DNA of 64,000 nucleotides, taken from Stutzerimonas stutzeri (GTDB lineage: Bacteria > Pseudomonadota > Gammaproteobacteria > Pseudomonadales > Pseudomonadaceae). The translations under genes and the position numbers were made by a program. Positions 10,719-18,333 of this stretch are shown in pieces. The stretch lies in NCBI RefSeq assembly GCF_024448985.1, contig NZ_JAMOII010000009.1, forward strand, positions 85,140-149,139. The letters are read 5' to 3'. The notes under the pieces were generated by a model. The model was not told where the DNA came from. It searched no databases and saw only the letters and a program-made list of their open reading frames with translations. Numbering within the stretch: the stretch's first letter is position 1; every line of letters begins with the position of its first letter.

Positions 10719-12167
10719 ATGGCTCTCGAACACAGCAGTTCCACGTCACCGCAACATGCCGTCGACTTCGAAGCCGTCGGCAGCAGCTACTTCCAGGAAC
10801 GCGAACTCAAGAAAGGCGCCGCCGGCTGGGTGCTGCTGGTCGGCCTCGGCGTCGCCTACGTGATCTCCGGCGACTATGCCGGCTGGAACTTCGGTCTGGC
10901 CCAAGGCGGTTGGGGCGGGCTGTTCATCGCCACGCTGCTGATGGCAACCATGTACCTATGCATGTGCTTCTCGCTGGCCGAGTTGTCGTCGATGGTGCCC
11001 ACGGCAGGCGGCGGCTACGGCTTCGCCCGCACCGCGTTCGGGCCGCTGGGCGGCTTTCTCACCGGCACGGCGATCCTCATCGAGTACGCCATCGCACCGG
11101 CGGCCATCGCGGTATTCATCGGCGCCTATTGCGAGTCGCTGTTCGGCATCGGCGGCTGGATGATCTACCTGGCGTTCTACATCGCCTTCATCGGCATCCA
11201 CATCTTCGGCGTCGGCGAGGCCCTCAAGCTGATGTTTATCATCACCGCCATCGCCGCGCTGGCGCTGGGCGTGTTCATCGTGGCGATGGTGCCGCACTTC
11301 TCGGTGGCCAACCTGCTGGACATCGCGCCCACCACCGCGGCGGGCGCCAGCGCCTTCCTGCCGTTCGGCTACGTCGGCATCTGGGCGGCGATTCCCTATG
11401 CCATCTGGTTCTTCCTCGCCGTCGAGGGCGTGCCGCTGGCTGCCGAGGAAACCAAGAATCCGCAGCGCGACATGCCGCGCGGGCTGATCGGCGCCATGCT
11501 GGTGCTGCTGGCCTTCGCCGGGCTGATCCTGCTGGTCGGACCGGGTGGCGCCGGTTCCAGCACTCTGATCGAATCCGGCAACCCGCTGGTGGAAGCGCTG
11601 ACCACCGCCTATGGCTCGTCCACCTGGATGAGCGGCTTCGTCAACCTGGTCGGCCTGGCCGGGCTGATCGCCAGTTTCTTCTCGATCATCTTCGCCTACT
11701 CGCGGCAGATCTTCGCGCTGTCGCGGGCCGGCTACCTGCCGCGCAAGCTGTCGCTGACCAACCGCAACAAGGTACCGGTGCTGGCGCTGGTGATTCCCGG
11801 CCTGGTCGGCTTCGCCCTGTCGCTGACCGGCCAGGGTGACCTGCTGATTCTGGTAGCGGTGTTCGGCGCGACCATCTCCTATGTATTGATGATGGCCTCG
11901 CACATCACCCTACGCCTGCGCCGCCCGGACATGCATCGCCCGTACAGGACACCCGGCGGCATCTTCACCTCGGGCGTCGCCCTGGTGCTGGCGTGCATTG
12001 CGGTGGTCGCGGGCTTCCTGGTGGACCCGCGCGTGGTGGTCGGCGCGGCGATCATCTACGGCATTTTCATCGCCTACTTCACCTTCTACAGCCGTCATCA
12101 CCTGGTCGCAGGTACGCCGGAGGAAGAGTTCGCGGCGATCGAAAAAGCCGAGGCAACGCTGAAGTAA
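10719..12167 (+). CDS. Ethanolamine permease (APC family)
   Basis: A 482-aa amino acid/polyamine/organocation transporter with about twelve membrane segments and the N-terminal GLGVAYVISGDYAGWNFGL segment of ethanolamine permeases. It imports ethanolamine for EutBC, whose gene starts ten bases downstream. The ATG at 10719 has GAGGAA upstream; the frame runs back to 10680. PAO1 has the same permease-eutB-eutC order (PA4023-4025, from memory). Confidence 0.92.
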   Translation: MALEHSSSTSPQHAVDFEAVGSSYFQERELKKGAAGWVLLVGLGVAYVISGDYAGWNFGLAQGGWGGLFIATLLMATMYLCMCFSLAELSSMVPTAGGGYGFARTAFGPLGGFLTGTAILIEYAIAPAAIAVFIGAYCESLFGIGGWMIYLAFYIAFIGIHIFGVGEALKLMFIITAIAALALGVFIVAMVPHFSVANLLDIAPTTAAGASAFLPFGYVGIWAAIPYAIWFFLAVEGVPLAAEETKNPQRDMPRGLIGAMLVLLAFAGLILLVGPGGAGSSTLIESGNPLVEALTTAYGSSTWMSGFVNLVGLAGLIASFFSIIFAYSRQIFALSRAGYLPRKLSLTNRNKVPVLALVIPGLVGFALSLTGQGDLLILVAVFGATISYVLMMASHITLRLRRPDMHRPYRTPGGIFTSGVALVLACIAVVAGFLVDPRVVVGAAIIYGIFIAYFTFYSRHHLVAGTPEEEFAAIEKAEATLK

Positions 12168-12177
12168 GGAGAACGCC

Positions 12178-13569
12178 ATGACCTACTCGCACAGCGTGGG
12201 CGGCACCACCTGGCGCTTCGACGACCTGCGCGAGCTGCTGGCCAAGGCCAGCCCGGCGCGCTCCGGCGACCTGCTCGCCGGAGTCGCGGCGGGCAGCGAT
12301 GCCGAGCGCGTGGCGGCGCAGATGTGCCTGGCCGAGGTGCCGCTCAAGCGCTTTCTCGACGAAGCGCTGATTCCCTACGAGCGCGACGAGGTCACCCGCC
12401 TGATCATCGACAGCCACGACGCGGCTGCCTTCGCGCCGGTCAGCCATCTCACCGTAGGCGACTTCCGTAACTGGCTGCTCGGCGATGAGGTCGACGGCGC
12501 CACGCTGGCAGCCCTGGCGCCGGGCCTGACGCCGGAGATGGTCGCCGCCGTATCGAAGATCATGCGCGTGCAGGACCTGATTCTGGTGGCGCAGAAGCCG
12601 CAGGTGGTCACGCGCTTTCGCAACACCATCGGCCTGCCGGGGCGCATGTCCACCCGCCTGCAACCCAACCACCCCACCGATGACGGTGCCGGCATCGCCG
12701 CGAGCATTCTCGACGGGCTGCTCTACGGCAACGGCGATGCGGTGATTGGCATCAATCCGGCCACCGACAGCACCAGCGGCATCTGCGAGCTGCTGAAGAT
12801 GCTCGACGCCATCATCCAGCGCTACGAGATCCCCACCCAGGCCTGCATCCTCACCCACGTCACCACTTCCATCGCCGCAATCGAGCGCGGCGCGCCGTTG
12901 GATCTGGTGTTCCAGTCCATCGCCGGCACCGAGGCGGCTAATGCCAGCTTCGGCATCAGCCTGGCGACCCTGCAGGAGGGTTATGAGGCGGGCCTTTCGC
13001 TCAAACGCGGCACGCTCGGCGACAACCTCATGTACTTCGAGACCGGCCAGGGCAGCGCGCTGTCGGCGGGCGCCCACCATGGCCTCGACCAGCAGACCTG
13101 CGAGGCCCGCGCCTACGCGGTGGCGCGCCGTTTCAAGCCGCTGCTGGTGAACACCGTGGTCGGCTTCATCGGCCCGGAATATCTGTACAACGGCAAGCAG
13201 ATCATCCGCGCCGGGCTGGAAGACCATTTCTGCGGCAAGCTGCTGGGCGTGCCCATGGGTTGCGACATCTGCTACACCAACCACGCCGAAGCCGACCAGG
13301 ACGACATGGACATGCTGCTGACCCTGCTGGGCGCGGCCGGCATCAACTTCATCATGGGCATCCCTGGCTCGGACGACGTGATGCTCAACTACCAGACCAC
13401 CTCCTTTCACGACGCGCTCTACGTGCGTCAGGTGCTGGGCCTGCGCGCGGCGCCGGAATTCGAGGAATGGCTGGCGAAGATGCAGATTCTTCGGCAGGAC
13501 GGCAATCGGCTGCACCTCGGGCGCGAACTGCCCGAGCCGTTCCGCCGCGCGCTGGAGCGACTGACCTGA
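12178..13569 (+). CDS. eutB: Ethanolamine ammonia-lyase large subunit
   Basis: EutB, with EutC and adenosylcobalamin, splits ethanolamine into acetaldehyde and ammonia. The 463-aa TIM-barrel subunit shows FRNTIGLPGRMSTRLQPNHP, GINPATDSTSGI and the C-terminal GCDICYTNHAEADQDD segment. A GGAGAAC box precedes the ATG, ten bases after the permease stop. No microcompartment genes accompany it, so this is the soluble, pseudomonad form of the pathway. Confidence 0.97.
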   Translation: MTYSHSVGGTTWRFDDLRELLAKASPARSGDLLAGVAAGSDAERVAAQMCLAEVPLKRFLDEALIPYERDEVTRLIIDSHDAAAFAPVSHLTVGDFRNWLLGDEVDGATLAALAPGLTPEMVAAVSKIMRVQDLILVAQKPQVVTRFRNTIGLPGRMSTRLQPNHPTDDGAGIAASILDGLLYGNGDAVIGINPATDSTSGICELLKMLDAIIQRYEIPTQACILTHVTTSIAAIERGAPLDLVFQSIAGTEAANASFGISLATLQEGYEAGLSLKRGTLGDNLMYFETGQGSALSAGAHHGLDQQTCEARAYAVARRFKPLLVNTVVGFIGPEYLYNGKQIIRAGLEDHFCGKLLGVPMGCDICYTNHAEADQDDMDMLLTLLGAAGINFIMGIPGSDDVMLNYQTTSFHDALYVRQVLGLRAAPEFEEWLAKMQILRQDGNRLHLGRELPEPFRRALERLT

Positions 13570-13586
13570 AACCAGCACGCGCTCCC

Positions 13587-13655
13587 CTGTAGGAGCGAGC
13601 TTGCTCGCGAAAAAGCACCGGCATCGTCCGTTTCGCCAGCAAGCTGGCTCCTACA
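13587..13655. repeat. Inverted pair of Pseudomonas REP elements inside eutBC
   Basis: TGTAGGAGCGAGCTTGCTCG (from 13588) and the reverse-oriented TTCGCCAGCAAGCTGGCTCC (from 13632) are the familiar 'GTAGGAGCCAGCTTGCTGGCGA' pseudomonad repeats, each palindromic itself. They fill most of the 104-base eutB-eutC gap and would fold into a large hairpin in the transcript. Confidence 0.85.
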
Positions 13656-13673
13656 CCACGAACACGAGGCCCT

Positions 13674-14468
13674 ATGAACGAACGGACGCCAACCATCGCC
13701 AACCCCTGGCAACACCTGCGCCAGCTCACCCCGGCGCGCATCGCTCTGGGCCGAGCTGGCACCAGCTTGCCCACCAGCGCGCAGCTGGATTTCCAGTTCG
13801 CCCACGCCCAGGCGCGCGACGCCGTGCACTTGCCGCTGGACAGCGAGGCACTGATGCGCGAACTGCAAAAACACGAGTTGGACTGTCTGCACCTACATAG
13901 TGCCGCCGCGGATCGACAGGTCTACCTGCAGCGGCCGGACCTGGGGCGGCGCCTGGACGAAACCAGCGCCGCGCAACTCGACGAGCGAACCGAAGCGGGC
14001 TGCGACGTCGCCCTGGTGATCGCCGACGGCCTCTCGGCTTTGGCCGTGCAGCGCCACGCCCTGCCCATGACGCTGAAGATCGCCGAGCATTGCCGCGCCG
14101 AGGGCTGGTCGCTGGGGCCAGTCGCCGTCGTCGAACAGGGCCGCGTGGCCATTGCCGACGAAATCGGCGAACGCCTCAAGGCCCGAATGGTGGTGATCCT
14201 GCTGGGCGAACGCCCCGGTCTCAGCTCGCCGGACAGCCTGGGTCTGTATTTCACCTGGGCGCCGCAAGTCGGCCGCCACGACGCTCAGCGCAACTGCATT
14301 TCCAACATCCGCCCTGAAGGCTTCGCCTACAACCTGGCCACGCATCGCCTGCTATATCTCATGCGCGAAGCTTGTCGTCGCCAGCTTTCAGGCGTGAACC
14401 TCAAGGACGAAGCCGAGGTGCCGACGCTGGACGGCGCGCCCCGCACCGGCAACTTCCTGCTCGGCTAA
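13674..14468 (+). CDS. eutC: Ethanolamine ammonia-lyase small subunit
   Basis: A 264-aa EutC, the cobalamin-binding small subunit. It has [29 protein letters not shown] near the N-terminus (shown in part: [18 protein letters not shown]) and [24 protein letters not shown]-type segments. It lies 104 bases after eutB because of the REP pair. An ACGAGGCCCT stretch serves as the RBS. Together with eutB it completes the enzyme. Confidence 0.95.
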   Translation: MNERTPTIANPWQHLRQLTPARIALGRAGTSLPTSAQLDFQFAHAQARDAVHLPLDSEALMRELQKHELDCLHLHSAAADRQVYLQRPDLGRRLDETSAAQLDERTEAGCDVALVIADGLSALAVQRHALPMTLKIAEHCRAEGWSLGPVAVVEQGRVAIADEIGERLKARMVVILLGERPGLSSPDSLGLYFTWAPQVGRHDAQRNCISNIRPEGFAYNLATHRLLYLMREACRRQLSGVNLKDEAEVPTLDGAPRTGNFLLG

Positions 14469-14567
14469 ATTCCAAGCACTTTTCGTCGGATTCCCCATTT
14501 GCAGGCTGCGACGAAGCCGCCCGCCTCGTCCGCAAAACGAGCGGCGCACCGCACGTTGCAGCGGCAG

Positions 14568-14996
14568 TCACGCCTCGGGCAGCAACACCACCGCCTCTAT
14601 CTCGAAGAGCATGCCGTCCAGCGCCAGGCGTGGCACCGGGATCAACGTGCAAGCCGGCTTCGGCCCCGGTCCCAACGCGCCGACCAGCTCCTCGCCAAAT
14701 ACCTGCAAACGTGCCTCACTGTGGTCGACGATAAGCACGGTGAGTTTTGCGATCTGCTGCGCACTGCCGCCCACTGCCTCGATGGCGAGGCGGAGATTGG
14801 CCAGCGCCTGGCGGACCTGCTCGCGAAATTCCTTGGACAAGCGCCCGTCGACAGTCTCGCCTCCCTGCCCGGCGATGAATGCGAGCCGGGCTCCGGGCGG
14901 CAGCAACGCCACATGGGAATAGCCATTGGGTGCCGGGTCGTACAGACCCGGCGGATTGAGCAGCGACAGGCCGTTGCGGCCCGAATTTTCAGTCAT
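14568..14996 (-). CDS. RidA/YjgF-family protein
   Basis: A 142-aa RidA-like protein (enamine/imine deaminase superfamily). It shows the FIAGQGG strand, a central helix (EQVRQALANLRLAIEAVGGSAQQI) and the C-terminal VPRLALDGMLFEIEAVVLLP. In place of the canonical Arg of true RidA near the C-terminus (CRVAR/IEIEAVA) the sequence has PRLALDG, so the substrate may differ. Its ATG overlaps the stop of the upstream decarboxylase-like gene (TAATG) and has an AGGAG box, so the two are translationally coupled. Confidence 0.85.
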   Translation of the reverse strand: MTENSGRNGLSLLNPPGLYDPAPNGYSHVALLPPGARLAFIAGQGGETVDGRLSKEFREQVRQALANLRLAIEAVGGSAQQIAKLTVLIVDHSEARLQVFGEELVGALGPGPKPACTLIPVPRLALDGMLFEIEAVVLLPEA

Positions 14997-15517
14997 TACT
15001 TACTCCTCTCAGTAACGCCACGCAGATCGGCAAAGCGCTCCAGCGCCCGCTTCATCGCCCCATCGAGGTCGCCAGGTCGGTACTGCCCCGGTTCGCGCCC
15101 GAAGGCAACGCTCAGGCGGTTCCAACTGTTGATCACGACGAGGGCGAAGGTCAGCCGGGTGATCGCCCGCGGCGAGAAATGCTCGGTCAACTCACCGTAG
15201 CAGCGGTCGAGCGTTTCGCCATCCGGCAGTTCGGTGACGGCCTCGGCCCATGCCAGCGCGGCACGTTCGGCCGGGCTGTAGACATTGGCCTCACGCCAGG
15301 CCGACAGCAACAGGATGCGCGGCAGCGGCGTATCCAGCGCCAGCAGATCCTTGCTGTGCATGTCGATGCAATAGGCGCAGCCGTTGAGTTGCGAGGCGCG
15401 CAGCTCCATCAGCTGCAGCAGTTGCGGATCCAGATCGGATTCGTGCAGGTAGCCGCTGATAGCCGTCAGTGCTTGCAGTGGCAGCAGGTCGGCGTGCTTG
15501 AGGTAGTCGAGTCGCAT
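14996..15517 (-). CDS. Carboxymuconolactone decarboxylase/AhpD-like protein
   Basis: A 173-aa alkylhydroperoxidase-like protein with the redox CxxC motif in NGCAYCIDMHSKD (about residues 51-54) and a downstream EANVYSPAERAALAWAEAVT segment typical of the CMD family. Such proteins are the classic partners and targets of ECF41 sigma factors. It is divergent from the sigma gene at 15652 and has its own ECF41-type promoter at 15555-15581. It probably takes part in a peroxide or organic oxidant response, but this is not shown. Confidence 0.9.
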   Translation of the reverse strand: MRLDYLKHADLLPLQALTAISGYLHESDLDPQLLQLMELRASQLNGCAYCIDMHSKDLLALDTPLPRILLLSAWREANVYSPAERAALAWAEAVTELPDGETLDRCYGELTEHFSPRAITRLTFALVVINSWNRLSVAFGREPGQYRPGDLDGAMKRALERFADLRGVTERSK

Positions 15518-15554
15518 GGGAATTCTCCGGTTTAGTCATGAGTGACATTGCCAG

Positions 15555-15581
15555 GACGGACCCACCGGGCTAGTTGTGACA
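15555..15581 (-). promoter_or_regulatory. ECF41-type promoter for the CMD/RidA operon
   Basis: Read on the minus strand: TGTCACA (15581-15575), 16 bases, then CGTC (15558-15555), followed by C. This is the described ECF41 consensus (TGTCACA at -35, CGTC at -10). Transcription would start about 28 bases before the CMD ATG. Confidence 0.75.
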
Positions 15582-15593
15582 GCTCGTCTCGGC

Positions 15594-15620
15594 TGTCACA
15601 ACGGCGCGCGTCGGACCGTC
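15594..15620 (+). promoter_or_regulatory. ECF41-type promoter for the sigma gene (autoregulation)
   Basis: TGTCACA (15594-15600), 16 bases, CGTC (15617-15620), followed by C: the same spacing and boxes as the opposite promoter. The two -35 boxes form a palindrome (TTGTGACAGC/GCTGTCACAA) separated by eight bases. The sigma gene starts 31 bases downstream. Confidence 0.72.
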
Positions 15621-15651
15621 CATACTGGATCAACCGTCACGAGGAGCCGCC

Positions 15652-16560
15652 GTGCAGAATCACGCCCATTACTACCAAGGATTGCGTCCGCGCCTGTACG
15701 GCCTGGCTTACCGCCTGTTGGGCAGCCGCGCCGACGCCGAGGATGTGCTGCAGGACGCCTGGTTCAAATGGAGCGCGGCCGACCCCGCGGCGATCCGCGA
15801 TGCCGAGGCCTGGCTGGTCACGGTGGTAACCCGGCTGGGCATCGATCAGTTGCGCCAACGCCGCGCCCGCCGCGAGGAATATCTCGGTCCCTGGTTGCCG
15901 GAGCCGCTGCTGGGCAGCATCGATCACGAAGGCGAACGCTTGATCGAACTCGGCGCGGACATTTCCATGGCCTTCTTGGTGGCGCTGGAGCGACTGGGCG
16001 CCGAGGAACGAGCGGCCCTGCTGCTGCGCGACGTGCCGGAACATTCCTACGAACAGATCGCCGAAACGCTGGGTAAAACCCCTGCGGCCTGCCGCCAGAT
16101 CATCAGCCGCGCCCGCCGTCGGGTGCGCGATGAGCGACCACGTTTCACCGTCGACCAGGCGGCGCATCGGCGGCTGGTGGAGCGTTTCGCCGCGACCCTG
16201 CTGGACCCCGACGGCACGGCCTTCGCCGAGCTGCTCGCCGAGGAGGTGAGCTGGATCGCCGATGGCGGCGGCCAAGCTACTGCCGCCTCGAAGGTGTTGC
16301 ACGGCGTGCGCGCCTCGGTGCGGCTGGCTGTCGGCATCGCCCGCCGCGCGGATGGCCAATGGAACACCCGGCTCGCCTGGATCAACGGCGAACCCGGCGT
16401 GCTGGTGCTGCATGGCGAGCATATTCATGCCGCGATGACCTTGGTTAGCGACGGCCGGCATATCCGGCACATCTACTCGGTGGTCAACCCACACAAGCTC
16501 GCCGGGGCAGGCCTGGAGCAGCACGCTGACGCCCTTGCCGCGTCCACCCGCGGCGCTTAA
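15652..16560 (+). CDS. ECF41-group RNA polymerase sigma factor (SigJ-like)
   Basis: A 302-aa ECF sigma factor. Region 2 spans about residues 7-75 (GSRADAEDVLQDAWFKW) and region 4 about 110-165 (EHSYEQIAETLGKTPAACRQIISRAR, given in part as EIAETLGKT-type helix-turn-helix). A fused SnoaL-like regulatory domain follows (about 170-295). It shows the ECF41 hallmarks WLPEPL, DGGG(Q for K) and NP(H for D)KL. The start is a GTG with GAGGAG upstream. It is divergent from the CMD-like gene. The C-terminal domain replaces an anti-sigma factor in this group. Confidence 0.92.
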   Translation: MQNHAHYYQGLRPRLYGLAYRLLGSRADAEDVLQDAWFKWSAADPAAIRDAEAWLVTVVTRLGIDQLRQRRARREEYLGPWLPEPLLGSIDHEGERLIELGADISMAFLVALERLGAEERAALLLRDVPEHSYEQIAETLGKTPAACRQIISRARRRVRDERPRFTVDQAAHRRLVERFAATLLDPDGTAFAELLAEEVSWIADGGGQATAASKVLHGVRASVRLAVGIARRADGQWNTRLAWINGEPGVLVLHGEHIHAAMTLVSDGRHIRHIYSVVNPHKLAGAGLEQHADALAASTRGA

Positions 16561-16592
16561 GGTGAGCGCCCCGCCCCGCTGGAACTTCGTGC

Positions 16593-17405
16593 ATGTGGTC
16601 CTTCCGCGCCTGGCAGCGCAAACGCATCCTCGCCCGCAACCCGATCAGCACTGAGCTGTGGCGCCGCGTGGTCGACAGCCTGCCGATCCTCGATGGCTTG
16701 AGCGACGAGGAACTGACGCGCCTGCGCGAACGCGCCGTGCTGTTCCTGCACGAAAAGCGCCTCACCGCACTGCCAGGCGTCGAGCTGCAAGCCGAAGATC
16801 GCCTACGCCTGGCGCTGCAGGCCGAGTTGCCGCTGCTGCACCTGGCCGAGCTCGGCTGGTATCGCGGTTTTCACGAGATCGTTCTTTATCCCGACGACTT
16901 CATCAGCCCGCAGAAACACCGCGACCCGGCCGGCGTCGAACACGAATGGGACGGCGAGCACAGCGGCGAAGCCTGGTTGCAGGGACCGGTCATCCTCGCC
17001 TGGCCCGGCGTGCAGGAAAGCGGCGGCTGGGAAGGCTACAACCTGGTGATTCACGAACTGACGCATAAGCTCGACATGCTCAACGGCGATGCCAACGGCC
17101 TGCCGCCGCTGCACCGCAACATGCACATCGAAGCCTGGGCGAGCGCGATGCAGAGCGCCTACGACCAACTCGACGCCGTGCTGGATGCCGATCCGAATGC
17201 CGAGACGCCGATCGATCCCTACGCCGCGGAAAACCCGGCGGAGTTCTTCGCCGTCACCAGCGAATACTTCTTCAGCGCGCCGGATGTGCTGCAACAGGCC
17301 TTTCCCGAGGTCTACGCGCAACTGGCGGCCTTCTATCGGCAGGATCCGCTGACGCGCCTGCAGCAGCTACAGCACAGTCATCCGCAGTACGCGGAACCTC
17401 ATTGA
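16593..17405 (+). CDS. mtfA: Zinc peptidase MtfA (M90 family)
   Basis: A 270-aa MtfA-type metallopeptidase with the zinc motif HELTHKLD (about residues 154-161) and the downstream FFAVTSEYFF helix carrying the third ligand. In E. coli MtfA binds the Mlc repressor and affects the glucose PTS; in pseudomonads its partner is unclear. It starts 33 bases after the sigma gene, so read-through from that unit is possible. Confidence 0.88.
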   Translation: MWSFRAWQRKRILARNPISTELWRRVVDSLPILDGLSDEELTRLRERAVLFLHEKRLTALPGVELQAEDRLRLALQAELPLLHLAELGWYRGFHEIVLYPDDFISPQKHRDPAGVEHEWDGEHSGEAWLQGPVILAWPGVQESGGWEGYNLVIHELTHKLDMLNGDANGLPPLHRNMHIEAWASAMQSAYDQLDAVLDADPNAETPIDPYAAENPAEFFAVTSEYFFSAPDVLQQAFPEVYAQLAAFYRQDPLTRLQQLQHSHPQYAEPH

Positions 17406-17542
17406 GTTCGGGCCGTCGAATGCGCGCCATTTTGCCGGCAAGGGTTCACACGACCGGCATGGCAAAACGCCCGACAGTGCGCCTATAATCGCGCCCACTT
17501 TTTTCGCCCCAGGCCGCGTTGGCCGACCACGGAGCAATGTTC

Positions 17543-18070
17543 ATGAGCTACAGCAAAGTCCCGGCCGGCAAAGACCTGCCCAACGACATCTACGTCGCCA
17601 TCGAGATTCCGGCCAACCACGCGCCGATCAAATACGAAATCGATCACGACACCGACTGCCTGTTCGTCGACCGTTTCATGGCCACGCCGATGTTCTACCC
17701 GGCCAACTACGGCTTCATCCCGCACACCCTCGCCGACGACGGTGACCCGCTGGACGTGCTGGTGGTGACGCCCTACCCGGTCGCGCCGGGCTCCGTCATC
17801 CGCTGCCGTCCGGTCGGCGTGCTGAACATGACCGACGAAGCCGGCGGCGACGCCAAGCTGATCGCCGTCCCCCACGAAAAGCTGACCCAGCTGTACGTCG
17901 ACGTTAAGGAATACACCGACCTGCCCCCGCTGCTGATCGAACAGATCAAGCACTTCTTCGAGAACTACAAGGATCTGGAGAAGGGCAAGTGGGTCAAGGT
18001 CGAGGGCTGGGGTAACGCCGACGAAGCCCGCGCAGCAATTACCAAGGCGGTTGCGGCTTACCAAAAATAA
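17543..18070 (+). CDS. ppa: Inorganic pyrophosphatase
   Basis: The 175-aa type I pyrophosphatase hydrolyses PPi to drive biosynthesis. It starts [23 protein letters not shown] (in part: [11 protein letters not shown]) and has the DGDPLDVLV active-site signature with the metal-binding aspartates. GGAG lies eight bases before the chosen ATG; two further in-frame starts (17519, 17537) lie upstream. A TATAAT-like -10 lies near 17483. Confidence 0.96.
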   Translation: MSYSKVPAGKDLPNDIYVAIEIPANHAPIKYEIDHDTDCLFVDRFMATPMFYPANYGFIPHTLADDGDPLDVLVVTPYPVAPGSVIRCRPVGVLNMTDEAGGDAKLIAVPHEKLTQLYVDVKEYTDLPPLLIEQIKHFFENYKDLEKGKWVKVEGWGNADEARAAITKAVAAYQK

Positions 18071-18088
18071 GCCAATACCGTCAACGGA

Positions 18089-18115
18089 AAGCCGGCCCAC
18101 GAGGCCGGCTTTTTT
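18089..18115 (+). terminator. Rho-independent terminator of ppa
   Basis: AAGCCGGCC and GGCCGGCTT pair around a five-base loop and the 3' arm runs into a T-run, 18 bases after the ppa stop. A textbook intrinsic terminator. Confidence 0.93.
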
Positions 18116-18333
18116 ATGTTTTCAGATTCTTGTTTTCGGCTGGAACAAGCACTTGAAGGGCACCGGCTCGCCTGCCCAATCAGTAGCCACGCCTTTCCCA
18201 ATCGTCGTAAAAAACCCGCAAGCACACTTCCAAGTGGCTGGCGATCGCACCTCCAGACCAGCGACCTGGCGCTATTGGCCGTCCCGTGCAATATATACAG
18301 GGCGACCGCCTCGAAGTCTGAACGGATCCCACG

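Noticed and set aside
10956-11903. A 315-codon minus-strand frame inside the ethanolamine permease
   Set aside because: Low-complexity, highly charged peptide opposite a clear membrane transporter; antisense shadow.
12079-13578. A 499-codon open frame on the minus strand across eutB
   Set aside because: It is the antisense shadow of eutB, common in GC-rich DNA; the peptide is rich in His, Gln, Ala and Gly with no recognisable motif, while eutB is unmistakable.
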